In this document: in pieces, positions 1 through 7,800 of the stretch
Layout: each line of letters opens with the position of its first letter
Position numbering within the stretch: position 1 is the first letter of the stretch
Assembly: GCA_035641235.1 (NCBI GenBank)
Contig: DASQUP010000216.1
Span: forward strand, 1 to 11,203
Length of the DNA: 11,203 bases
Reading direction: 5' to 3'
From: DASQUP01 sp035641235
Lineage (GTDB): Bacteria > Actinomycetota > CADDZG01 > WHSQ01
The notes under the pieces: model-generated
The model's database searches: none
What the model was told of the DNA's origin: nothing
The model's input: only the letters and a program-made list of their open reading frames with translations
Program-made: the position numbers and the translations under genes

Positions 1-1
1 C

Positions 2-118
2 CCAGTGCGTCCTGAACGGCACGTCCCCGAATCCATCGCGACGATGTATCGCCTCCTCGCGTGGACCTTGGCGCGCGACCGGCCGTGTCTCGCGTGTGGC
101 CATGGAGGGCGACAATAA
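2..118 (+). CDS. Possible 3' end of a gene entering from the left edge
   Basis: One forward frame is open from the first bases of the window to a TAA at 116-118 and would give the last 38 residues of a protein. The peptide contains the stretch ESIATMYRLLAWTLARDRP followed by CLACGHGGRQ. It has a plausible amphipathic helix, then a CxxC-H tail that could bind a metal. No start is visible because the frame runs off the window. I do not recognise a family, and an open frame this short is common by chance in GC-rich DNA. It is recorded because its stop coincides with the change from GC-rich to AT-rich sequence, as expected at a gene end. Confidence 0.25.
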   Translation, partial: PVRPERHVPESIATMYRLLAWTLARDRPCLACGHGGRQ

Positions 119-858
119 TTAATGACACAGTAGTACTAGTACGATGTGACTAAACGTGGTCACAAGCGGAGAGGCGCCACTGGCCACGGCGGCCATGCGG
201 ACACGATCGCCCTCGACGATCGGCTCGCCACGGATCACGCACCGCTGGCCCTCCACGGCCGTGAATCATCACCTGATCGTCGAAGGGCGCGTCCCTGCCA
301 CTGACGCTACCACGCCATGAGGTGCGGGCCTGGCCCGAGGGGATAGGAAGGGGACGCCGAAAAGAACGAGGCCGCCTGCACCGCCGCCTGCTGGCGATCC
401 TCACGGTGCTATGGCGGCCTCGTTGCCCCGCCACATTACTTCACCTTCCCAGCGGGGCACCTTGATCAGGGGTGCAGCCGGGATGCCAGTGAGTTGGCGT
501 TCAGTGCCCACCAACCGCATGGCGAATTGCGCGTGAAGGCGAGGCCCCCTGCGATACACGCCGATGCAACCGACGCTCTTGAGGCAATCCTTTCACCGTC
601 AGGGTTGGATTTGCGCGGAGGAAACTCGTCGCGTGCCGCCGCCGCCGGCGGCAGCGTCGGGACGGGCGGCGTGATGCCCATCAGCGAGAGAGGTCGGGCG
701 ACGGCGTTGCGGTCGGCGAGGCGCGCGGGTCCCCCGCAGCAGTTCTTCCTTCCTCGCACGACTGCCGCTTGACGCGGAATCTGTTTGCGCAGATCCTCGG
801 ACGCAGAGACTTCCCCGAGCTCAACCGATCGGGCGTTCGTTTCGTCCAGGAGGCGCCC
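119..858. other. Stretch without a supportable gene
   Basis: No frame on either strand here combines a credible start, a ribosome site and a protein-like composition. The open frames are rich in Arg, Ser, Ala and Pro, as usual for shadow frames in GC-rich DNA. The AT-rich palindromic patch at its left end is listed separately. The last part, immediately before 859, must hold the promoter and leader of the helix-hairpin-helix gene, but I see no clear -35/-10 pair. Confidence 0.5.
131..164. promoter_or_regulatory. AT-rich patch with two nested inverted repeats
   Basis: The 10-bp palindrome GTACTAGTAC lies at 133-142 and overlaps a direct repeat of TAGTAC (131-136 and 137-142). Directly after it, TGTGAC at 145-150 is mirrored by GTCACA at 159-164 across an 8-base gap. 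The surrounding 111-155 is much more AT-rich than the rest of the window. Such paired dyads are typical of operator DNA. The half-sites resemble CRP/FNR half-sites (TGTGA and TCACA), but the gap between those pentamers is 10 bases rather than 6, so I do not call it a CRP site. No neighbouring start is close enough to say what it would control. Confidence 0.25.
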
Positions 859-1092
859 ATGCCAAGCAGGGTGAGGGTCAATCTCGCGAATCCTGGCGAG
901 CTACTCGAGCTGCCGGGCATCGGACCCGAACAGGCCCAGGCCATCCTCAAGTTTCGCGCCGAGCACGGACCCATTCAGGATGCGAGACAGCTCGCGACGG
1001 TCCTACGTCCATGGCCCGTGCCCGAGGCGATCTGGGAGCACGTGGAGTTCGATCCCGCGGAAAACACCGCCCCCGAAGCGCCGGGCGCGTAG
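859..1092 (+). CDS. Small helix-hairpin-helix (ComEA-type) protein
   Basis: This 77-residue protein is almost entirely one helix-hairpin-helix DNA-binding unit. VNLANPGELLELPGIGP (residues 7-23) is the classic ComEA-like opening, with the LPGIG hairpin, followed by EQAQAILKFRAEHGPIQDA (24-42) as the second helix pair. The acidic Pro/Ala tail (64-77) looks disordered. The ATG at 859 is chosen because AGGAGG lies at 848-853, 5 bases upstream; a longer reading from 769 has no such support. There is no signal peptide or membrane segment, unlike true ComEA DNA receptors, so the protein is probably cytoplasmic and binds DNA or a partner non-specifically. It is followed 50 bases later by the ABM-like gene on the same strand, probably in one transcript. 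The family call is firm; the biological role is unknown. Confidence 0.85.
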   Translation: MPSRVRVNLANPGELLELPGIGPEQAQAILKFRAEHGPIQDARQLATVLRPWPVPEAIWEHVEFDPAENTAPEAPGA

Positions 1093-1142
1093 AGCCGGGG
1101 GAGTCCTCGAAGTCCGCCGAGTGGTTGCTGAGGAGGTTGACG

Positions 1143-1448
1143 ATGGTGATCCGCATTACCTGGGGCAAGCTTCGTTCAGGCGCGTGGGGTGAGTTCGAGC
1201 GTACCTACCGAGAGAATGTCCTCACCAAGGGCAAGAACCTCAAGGGGCTGCGCGGCCGCTGGCTGGCCCAGGACGCGGCAGACAACGATACGGGATTCGC
1301 GGTGAGCCTGTGGGACAACCCTGCGGACATGCAGGCCTACGAGCAGAGTGCGCTCTACCGGGAGATCATGGCACCGCTCCAGCCGTTCTTCGTGGGAGAG
1401 TACAAGACGTATCGCTGCGACGTGAAGTACACCGACGTCGGCGCGTAG
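1143..1448 (+). CDS. ABM-like dimeric alpha/beta-barrel protein
   Basis: This 101-residue protein has the look of the antibiotic biosynthesis monooxygenase (ABM) or stress-responsive ferredoxin-like fold. It opens with MVIRITWGKLRSGAWGEFER (a beta strand leading into a helix with a substrate-facing Trp). A middle strand follows, then VSLWDNPADMQAYEQSALYR (54-73), the usual SLW-D-x-x-D-x-x-AYE signature. The C-terminal segment APLQPFFVGEYKTY (77-90) is typical of the family. Members form dimeric barrels that act as cofactor-free oxygenases, haem-degrading enzymes or small-molecule binders; the haem-ligand Asn/His pattern of IsdG proteins is not evident. The ATG at 1143 follows AGGAGG at 1131-1136. 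It lies 50 bases after the helix-hairpin-helix gene, so co-transcription is likely. Function is open beyond the fold. Confidence 0.8.
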   Translation: MVIRITWGKLRSGAWGEFERTYRENVLTKGKNLKGLRGRWLAQDAADNDTGFAVSLWDNPADMQAYEQSALYREIMAPLQPFFVGEYKTYRCDVKYTDVGA

Positions 1449-1661
1449 CCGTCCCAGGGCAACGGCGGGCGGACGAAGAGGAACTGGTCCCCTTGCATAC
1501 CAGGCTTTGCGATTCACCAAAGTTCAACCCCGCGGTAATCAGCGGACTGCTGCGGGCCCTCACGACGAAGTCCAAGAACGCCACCGATTCGGTCAACCGT
1601 CAGGAATGGTGGGGGCGCTACCCCAGATTAGGAGCATACTGGCTTCCATGAGGTGATACAG

Positions 1662-1886
1662 ATGGCACCATGGCAAGCAGTAGCGCAACGGGAGTGGGGC
1701 ACGACGGCCGCCTGGATAAAGGGGGACGGTCAGTATGCGGTTCTTCACCCATGCGGCGAGGAGTTGACCGTGACTCTGTGCGCTACTCCTACGGAAGCGA
1801 AGGACGCGAAGGCCCATCGATGCGGTGGTCGCTGTATCCGCTCGCGGCACACAGTAACCGATCTCCGTAAGGCTTCGGCGGGATAG
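1662..1886 (+). CDS. Small Cys-containing protein of unknown function
   Basis: This 74-residue protein is not from a family I can name. The order of features is protein-like: an N-terminal Trp-rich segment, WIKGDGQYAVLHPCGEELTV (residues 18-37) which reads as two beta strands with a Cys at the turn, then PTEAKDAKAHRCGGRCIRSRH (helix plus a CxxxC-x4-H end), and TVTDL. Cys31, Cys54, Cys58 and His63 could form a metal site. The ATG at 1662 is preferred because AGGTGA at 1651-1656 ends 5 bases before it; an in-frame GTG at 1653 lies inside that ribosome site. There is no signal peptide. It stands alone on the plus strand, 213 bases after the ABM-like gene, and converges with the discoidin-like gene. 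I infer a real gene from composition and the ribosome site. Confidence 0.6.
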   Translation: MAPWQAVAQREWGTTAAWIKGDGQYAVLHPCGEELTVTLCATPTEAKDAKAHRCGGRCIRSRHTVTDLRKASAG

Positions 1887-2087
1887 CCGTCCCCTTCGAC
1901 GGGCAACCACGAAGTTCGCCTACGCGCTGGAGACAGTCGATGCGAGCATGGCGCGCACGCTTCTATCTCGACCGGCTCAGGCGCGGCGCTGGATGAGCTT
2001 GTTCGTGTGGGCCGAGCACCTCGGCGGCCAAGGGCAAGGCGGCTTGGTGTTCTACCGGATCGTGAGGACAGCTCCCGGGAATGAACG

Positions 2088-2570
2088 TCACTCCAAGGCG
2101 AGCGTCGTGAGGGTAGCGCGACCAGCCTTGCCGCCTTTGTCCGGCTTGATCTTGAGCTGCAAGTGGCTGATCGCGTCGGCCTTGATCGACCACTCTTCAT
2201 GCTCGAGCGTCGTCCCGGGCGGGCTGAAGTTGTACTCCTGACGCACGAGTTCGCGATAGGTCTGCCCCCCGTCCTGCGAGATGGATACCGCCATTTCTTG
2301 CGTGCGGGTGATCGCCGGCTCCTCGACCTCGACCAGGATCTTACGAAGAGTCTGCGGCGTATCAAACGCCAGAATCAGCGTCTGTTCACCCGACTGTGCG
2401 GCAATCCAGCGACTTGCCCCCGGCCCTCGCTGACCGTCGAACGCATGGTCGATCGGATGGCGCGGATCTTCAGAGCTGACGAGCACCGTCGCCACAGCGG
2501 AGATATCCTTCTCGGCGGCACCATGACCCGACATGGTCTGATGTGTTGTCAAGATCTGTTTGCGTAGCAT
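2088..2570 (-). CDS. Stand-alone discoidin-like (F5/8 type C-like) domain protein
   Basis: This 160-residue cytoplasmic-looking protein is one beta-sandwich of galactose-binding/discoidin type. Features in order: a short polar N-terminus; ISAVATVLVSSEDPRHPIDHAFDG (residues 23-46) with the Ala-F-D-G turn found near the start of such domains; SRWIAAQSGEQTLILAFD (53-70), the W-strand of the fold; LRKILVEVEEP (75-85); SISQDGGQTYRELVRQEYNF (96-115), where a sample-like 'S-x-D-G-x-x-Y' strand is diagnostic; and LQLKIKPDKGG (137-147). The start at 2570 follows GGAGG (plus-strand 2576-2580), 5 bases upstream; the two upstream in-frame ATGs lack this spacing. Discoidin modules bind sugars or other ligands and usually sit beside a catalytic domain on exported proteins. 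Here there is neither a signal peptide nor an enzyme domain. The ligand cannot be told. Confidence 0.7.
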   Translation of the reverse strand: MLRKQILTTHQTMSGHGAAEKDISAVATVLVSSEDPRHPIDHAFDGQRGPGASRWIAAQSGEQTLILAFDTPQTLRKILVEVEEPAITRTQEMAVSISQDGGQTYRELVRQEYNFSPPGTTLEHEEWSIKADAISHLQLKIKPDKGGKAGRATLTTLALE

Positions 2571-2928
2571 CTGATCCTCCATATTCTCGAACCGGTCGGT
2601 TCCCACACGATCTTCCACAGGACTGCCCGCGAGTCCGCGGGATCTCCGATGCGACGGAGTGCACTCATGCTATCGCCTTTCACCCCCATCAAAAGAAGCG
2701 ACCTGAAATCGTTTCGACGAAGGCCGGGCGCGGACTTCCTCGAGGACAGTGGGGTGATCGACCGTTGCCTCGGGCCTCTTCGCTGGGCCGGCCGGGCACA
2801 AAGCCCGACGCGAAGCCCTGCCGGTGGGGCAACTTCCCGATTCTCCTCGCGTGTTGGTCTGGCATCGACATTGCCCTCTTCCTGGCGAACGTCGCGTCGC
2901 AGTCGACGGACGCGTGGGAGGAGACGCG

Positions 2929-3210
2929 ATGAAGAATTACCTGGCGCTGGCGCTCGTGTTCGGACTGCTCACCGGTGGCACACTCAAGGCCGAAGCCACC
3001 AACCTGACCGTAAAGCACCACGGCACGGTGAAGCACCACGACCACCGCCATCACTGGAACCACAGCCGCCCGCGTCACGTGCATCGGCTCCGGCACGCGC
3101 CGCAGGTCTACTACGTGCCGGTGTCCCCGACGTACGCCGGGAACACGTGGTGGAACTGGGACGGGGAGAAGTGGTGGTATTGGAACGGCTACCGGTGGGT
3201 GGTGCGCTGA
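2929..3210 (+). CDS. Exported His- and Trp-rich small protein
   Basis: This 93-residue protein begins with a clear signal peptide: MKNY, a hydrophobic core LALALVFGLLTGG, and likely cleavage after AEA (residue 23). The mature part has two unusual blocks. Residues 30-56 carry eleven His with Lys/Arg (for example KHHGTVKHHDHRHHWNH), a composition suited to binding Ni, Cu or Zn. Residues 74-90 carry six Trp with Tyr and Asn (TWWNWDGEKWWYWNGYRW), an aromatic repeat reminiscent of short WW/WxWDG-type surface motifs. The ATG at 2929 is chosen because GGAGG lies at 2917-2921 and because the signal peptide starts there; the frame is open further upstream to 2824 but that part is not protein-like. Periplasmic or surface location is inferred. 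Metal binding is an inference from composition, and the protein belongs to no family I can name. Confidence 0.75.
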   Translation: MKNYLALALVFGLLTGGTLKAEATNLTVKHHGTVKHHDHRHHWNHSRPRHVHRLRHAPQVYYVPVSPTYAGNTWWNWDGEKWWYWNGYRWVVR

Positions 3211-3344
3211 GACGACCTCACGCAAGGCGGACGCTCGTGAAGCCGCTGCTCCGGCGTGCTCTGGAAGTGCGCCAGCAGATCGCACGCGAGGGCTGGTGGA
3301 ATTAGAAGCCTGCGGCCGGCGTCTCCCGGTGGACCATCGGGAAG
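3211..3344 (+). other. Gap between two exported-protein genes
   Basis: This 134-base gap separates two genes for exported proteins on the same strand. I see no T-tract terminator and no clear promoter in it, so read-through from the upstream gene is possible but unproven. Confidence 0.3.
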
Positions 3345-4124
3345 ATGAAGTCCATGACACGCCGCCTCACGCTCATCCTCTGCGTCTCGGCGGGGCTCCT
3401 GGCGGTAGGTAGCGCGGGGGTGAGCTCGGCGAGAGCGGAGCCGCCGAGATTCTTGACAGTAGCCCCCGGCATCGCCCACGCGCTCGTCGAGGCGCGCCCC
3501 GCAGACGCGGAGCCTTTCTCAGGCCATGCCTTCAAGGTCGATCTCGAGGTCGCAGAGCTCCGTCTAATTCCAGCTGGAGCCCCGTCGTCACGGCGCACCG
3601 TAGAGCAGATCGTTGCGCCCTATCCCGTCGTTGTTGCCTTCAACGCCAGCTTCTTCGACAAGGAGGGCCGTGCGATGGGCCTCGCTGTCGACGAAGGACA
3701 AGCTATGGCCGTAAGCAACCGGCGTAGCTGGGGCGCGCTCGTGGTTGACGGCAGGAGGGCGCGGATCATGCTCGGTGCCGACATCCAGGACCATCGTGCC
3801 CATCGCCTCATCGTCCAGGGTATTCCCCGTCTCGTTGTCGGGGGGCGGGTCCAGCCGCTGAAACCCCAGATCGCCGAGCGGACCGCGGTGTGCGCTGAGG
3901 GAAGCATTGTCGTCCTCGTTGTATCGACCAGGGCCGAATCTACCGCCTTTGCACGCTTCCTTGCCGACCCGGCTGACAAGGGCGGGCTCGGGTGCTTGGA
4001 TGCGCTCAACCTCGACGGCGGTCCCTCGACACAGCTTGTGGTGAAGCTTCCCGGCCTGGCGCTGTCGCTGCCCGGCGGATGGGGGGTGCCAAACGCGCTG
4101 GTCGTTGCTCCCGGCAAGAGATAG
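3345..4124 (+). CDS. Exported NAGPA-type phosphodiester glycosidase domain protein
   Basis: This 259-residue protein carries a signal peptide (basic start MKSMTRR, hydrophobic LTLILCVSAGLLAVGS, probable cleavage after SARA near residue 31) and then one NAGPA/DUF2233 domain. Hallmarks seen: VVVAFNASFFDKEGRAMGLA (95-114), where the N-x-S-F-F and G-L turns match the family's 'NGxFF...GL' motif; SWGALVVDG (128-136); ERTAVC (178-183), the R-T-A strand; and the signature ALNLDGGPSTQLVV (220-233). The mammalian relative removes GlcNAc from phosphodiesters on mannose-6-phosphate; bacterial members are thought to act on sugar phosphodiesters in envelope or spore polymers. Whether this copy is catalytic is not shown. 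ATG 3345 has GGGA a few bases upstream; ATG 3354 is an alternative that would keep the signal peptide. Its substrate in this organism is unknown. Confidence 0.85.
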   Translation: MKSMTRRLTLILCVSAGLLAVGSAGVSSARAEPPRFLTVAPGIAHALVEARPADAEPFSGHAFKVDLEVAELRLIPAGAPSSRRTVEQIVAPYPVVVAFNASFFDKEGRAMGLAVDEGQAMAVSNRRSWGALVVDGRRARIMLGADIQDHRAHRLIVQGIPRLVVGGRVQPLKPQIAERTAVCAEGSIVVLVVSTRAESTAFARFLADPADKGGLGCLDALNLDGGPSTQLVVKLPGLALSLPGGWGVPNALVVAPGKR

Positions 4125-4338
4125 CCGTAGCCCCGCCCCGTGCCGTACCGGCGTGAGATGTCCCCGGGACGAGCTCGTGCGCGTGTGGCCCCGGAAGCAC
4201 ATCTCGCAGTGCACATCACATCACTCGGCTACGAGCAGAGCGAACGCGCGCCTGGCTGCCCGCTGCTCGCCCTCATCGACAAGCAAAAGGGTTCCTGACG
4301 GCGTAGGCTGGGGGCATCACTCCCCGGGAGGTGCCGCC

Positions 4339-4782
4339 ATGAAGAGCTTGCGCGAGATCATGCGGCCCGGATTCATCTTCGGCGTGCAACGCGACGCCAG
4401 TGTCGCCGAGGCCGCCCGGACGATGACGACCAACAACGTGGGCATCGTCGCCGTGTTCGCCGGCGACCGGCTGGTCGGCGTCTTCTCCGAGCGCGACATC
4501 GTCCGCCGCGTCGTCGATCGCGGCCTCGACCCCGGCCGCACGCCGGTGGCCGACGTCATGACGACCGACCTCGTGGTGGCGCAGGCCGACGACGACTACC
4601 AGTCGGCCATGCGCGCGATGGACCAGGCCAACATCCGCCACCTGCCGGTCGTCAGCGGCGACCGTCTGCTCTCGATGCTCTCGATCCGAGATCTCATGCG
4701 CGTGGACCTCGAGGACAAGGGCCAGGAGATTCGTGCCCTGCACGAGTATCTGTACCACGTGCCGCCCGGCGGCGCCGGTTAG
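4339..4782 (+). CDS. Two-CBS-domain protein
   Basis: This 147-residue soluble protein consists of a tandem CBS pair. CBS1 spans roughly residues 5-60 (IMRPGFIFGVQRDASVAEAA, then GIVAVFAGDRLVGVFSERDI, with the V-G-x-x-S-E-R-D end typical of the domain). CBS2 spans about 73-125 (VMTTDLVVAQADDDYQSAMR, HLPVVSGDRLLSMLSIRDLM). The short tail IRALHEYLYHVPPG is common in stand-alone CBS proteins. Such pairs form dimeric Bateman modules that bind adenosine nucleotides (AMP, ATP, SAM) and report energy state to a partner. The start at 4339 follows GGGAGGTG (4326-4332). There is no membrane segment or fused enzyme, so the partner is unknown. It ends 34 bases from the end of the convergent DUF748 gene. 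The family is certain; ligand and partner are not. Confidence 0.92.
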   Translation: MKSLREIMRPGFIFGVQRDASVAEAARTMTTNNVGIVAVFAGDRLVGVFSERDIVRRVVDRGLDPGRTPVADVMTTDLVVAQADDDYQSAMRAMDQANIRHLPVVSGDRLLSMLSIRDLMRVDLEDKGQEIRALHEYLYHVPPGGAG

Positions 4783-4816
4783 GGCATCCGCAGCGCCGAG
4801 GGAGGAGCACTCGAAC

Positions 4817-7800
4817 TCACTCTCGGGCGTCGGAGCCCTTGAGCGGCACGCCAAGCCGTCGAAGGATCTCGCGCACCTTCGATAGTTGCGGGGTCTCAGG
4901 GTCGAGCACCTCCAGGTCAATCCGGCTCCCGCCATCCTCGCGTGCGACGACCTTCGTCTCGACCAACCGCGCGGCGTCGATTCCCGCTTGCTTGCCCGGG
5001 GCGCGCACGGCTTCCACCCGCCGGGCGGCGAGCTCGGCAACTGCCTCAGAGGTCGGCCGCGGCTCCCGCGCCAGGAGCGCCTCGAACGTCGCCTCCGGCG
5101 TCCCGGGCACGGGCTGATCGGGCAAGCGCTGCACGAAGAGTCGCGTCACGGCGTCCTGTCTCGAAAGCCGTCCCGCCCGGGCGAGATCGTCGATGGTCGC
5201 CTCCAGGAGTTGGCGTCTGAGCTGTCCAACGTCGTCCGAGGAGATCAACGGCGTGAGAGCCAATTTCATCGCGGGTAGCTGCTGAAGGAAGGCGGTAACG
5301 GCTGCGACTCGAGTGTGCCCCTCGGGGGTGAGCCTCGCCGTCCCAGACTCGAACGGGATCGGATCAACTTCGATCTGCTGGATCCGCGAATCGCCGCCAA
5401 CGTGGATGCGGCCGATCCAGCTGACTGGCAGCGTAATGGCGTTGATCGATACGGTCCGGATGGCGCCCCAGATGGCCTCCCGGAAGTCAAAACGCGGATC
5501 GCTGAGCCGGCCCCCCACCGGAAACGAGAGGTTGATATCGCCACGGGAGTCCTTCATCAGCCCGGTCATCAGGCCGAGCGGCAGCCCGATGCGGGCCTGG
5601 GCCTCATCACGGTCACCCGCCTGCTCGAGCTCAAGTCGGCTGAGACGGAAATCCGTGTGGGCGGACAGCGCGTCGCCGTCGATGCGACAGCGAATCTTCG
5701 TCGCCAGCCGGCCGTCACGTGTCCTCCACCCGACCTGGCGGACCAGGTAGGGATTCGTACGCGGGATCGAGAATTCTCGCAGCTCGCCGCTCATGTCGAG
5801 CCGTAGAGGACCGCGGAAGAGGCCGATCGTGCCACGCAAGGCGAGCTCGGCGGCCCCGATGCGTCCAGCGAGATCGACCCGCGCCGGGCTGGCTGACGCC
5901 GTGGAGATGCTCTCCATCCGCAGCGTGGCGGACTGAAAATCCACGGCGAACGCCGGGGACACCGTGCGGTCCACGACACGGATCCCGCCGTCATCGAGGG
6001 CGAGTTCTGCGACGGTGACGGCGAGGGGGTCACGGCTACCGGTCTGAGGACTCGCTGCCGGAGCCGTGGCTGCCGTGCCCGACCGGTGAGTCGTGTCGGA
6101 CCCGGGAGTAAACAGAGCCGGCAACGGCAACGCGCCGTTCTGGTCGCGTTCGACCAGAACCCACGGTTGCGCCAGCTCGAGTCGGTTGACGGTGATGCGA
6201 TCGGGCCACTCGACGGCGAGCCCCTTCACGCCGGCCCGCTGGAGCCGCGCGACCGTCCGTTCCTCATCCCGCACGTCCACACGCGACAAGGCGAGGCTGC
6301 CTCGGGCGGTCGCACGGCGTTCAGTGAGCGGTGGAAGCACCACGGCCAGATCCAGATCGGCCGCCCCGCTGATGCGAGCGGGAATCGGAACGTAGGGCTG
6401 GTACGGCGCGAGCTCCGCGTCTTTCGCGATCACGCGCAGGTCGGCGGTGATCGGATCGAGGCCGACGCGCCCGGCGAGCTCGACGTGGCCGCCGCCTGGG
6501 GGGCGCAGGCCGATCCGCACATTGAGTGGACGTGGCTGGGGCCAGCTGAGCGCCGACACCGTCGCCTCGATGCTGGTGGCCCCGAGGCGCGCCGGGGGCA
6601 AGACAGTCGCGTCATCCCAGGCCAGGGTGCCGTCTCGAACGACGACCTCGTCGACCTCGACGCCGAACGGCGGCACTGCCGCGGAGTCGGCCCCGGCCTG
6701 GGCTGGCTTTGCATCGGAAGCGCCCGGACGGCCCGCGAGGGTCGTCAGCGGAAAGTGTCCCGACCGGTCGCGCTCGACGATGCCATGCGGTCTGCTCACC
6801 AGGATGCGCCCGACGACGAAGCGGCTCGGCCAGTGGACCTCGAGGCCGCTGGCTTCGATGCGCTCAACACTGATCAGCTCCTGACGCGCATCCGCCACGC
6901 CGAGTCCCTTGACGGCGATCGTCCCCTGCATCTGCGCCGGGATCCCGGCGGCGAGCGGCTCGTTCATTCGGAGATCGGCCTCCGCCAGGCCTCTCACCTT
7001 TCCCGCCAGCGGGAGGAACTGGGCCCAGGGTGCCAGGTCGAGGTCGACCACCCGTACGTGCAGCTGAGTCGCGTCCGGAGGTGGCCGCACCGTGCCCGCG
7101 CCGGTCAGCATTCCGCCCCCCGGGATGCTGGCCTGGATGTCAAGCCGCCCGGCCGTCCGCGCAGGCCAGGTGAGATCGGCGATGCTTGCCTGCACGCTGG
7201 ACGCCCGATAACTCGCGGCCTCTTTGGCGGCCGGGTCCCGAACATTGATCGTCCCCTCGACCGCCAGCCGTTCCAGTTGCAGCGCGCCCTCACGGAACCC
7301 GAAGCCGGTCACCTGCGCCGTCATGTTGGGCACAAGGGCCAGGGGTGTGCTCTCGTCGGTCTTGATGAATGCAACGTCCTCGAACTGGCCGTCCGCGTCG
7401 ATGCGCAGGCCATCGCGCGCGTCCAGAGCCATGGTGACCGATGTGCTCGCCCGTCCGCGGTTCACGATCACCGGAGCGCTCGGCGGCAAGTAAACGCTCG
7501 CCACGCTCAAGTCCAGGCCTTGGACTCTGGCGGTGGCCAGCAGGTGAATCGGGTCAAGTCGGAGGTTCGTGACCTCGACTGAGACGGGTGCCCCCGCTGT
7601 CACGGAGTGCCCGGCCGCACCGCCGTCGTTCCTCAGCGTCGACAGATTGTGGGCCTCGATCGTGATGTACGGGACACTCAGAGAGCCTCGCAACGAAGAG
7701 CGGAGCGCCGTCGCCTCGATGCCGGAGACGTCGAATCGGGCCGGAGGGGAGACCGTTGCGTCACGCCAGGCCACGGCGCCGTCTCGAACGACGACCTCAT

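Noticed and set aside
145..164. CRP/FNR-type operator
   Set aside because: The half-sites are TGTGA and TCACA, but they are 10 bases apart instead of 6 and no promoter is placed next to them.
119..256. Minus-strand 45-codon frame from a GTG, containing VIRGEPIVEGDRVRMAAVAS
   Set aside because: The peptide looks fairly natural, but the only possible start is a GTG without ribosome site, stops lie immediately upstream, and its end is in the AT-rich patch. It could be a gene remnant; evidence is too thin to annotate.
466..759. Minus-strand 97-codon frame (and the plus-strand frame 494-772 opposite it)
   Set aside because: Both have Arg/Ala/Pro-rich shadow composition, no ribosome site and no recognisable motif; they overlap each other almost completely.
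1887..1902. Terminator after the small Cys-containing protein gene
   Set aside because: CCGTC and GACGG form only a 5-bp stem around 6 bases and no T run follows on either strand.
1745..2365. Minus-strand 206-codon frame overlapping the discoidin-like gene
   Set aside because: Its sequence is dominated by Arg and Ser runs and it reads the discoidin-like gene in a shifted frame; the latter has the ribosome site and fold motifs.
4310..4325. Hairpin from GGGGG and CCCC in front of the CBS gene
   Set aside because: Short G/C runs pair easily by chance and the stem would be only four pairs; there is no sign of a conserved regulatory element.
6086..7582. Open frame of 498 codons on the plus strand
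   Set aside because: It lies wholly inside the DUF748 gene on the other strand, has no ribosome site and is rich in Arg, His and Asp, as expected for the antisense of a GC-rich gene. The repeat structure and motifs are in the minus frame.
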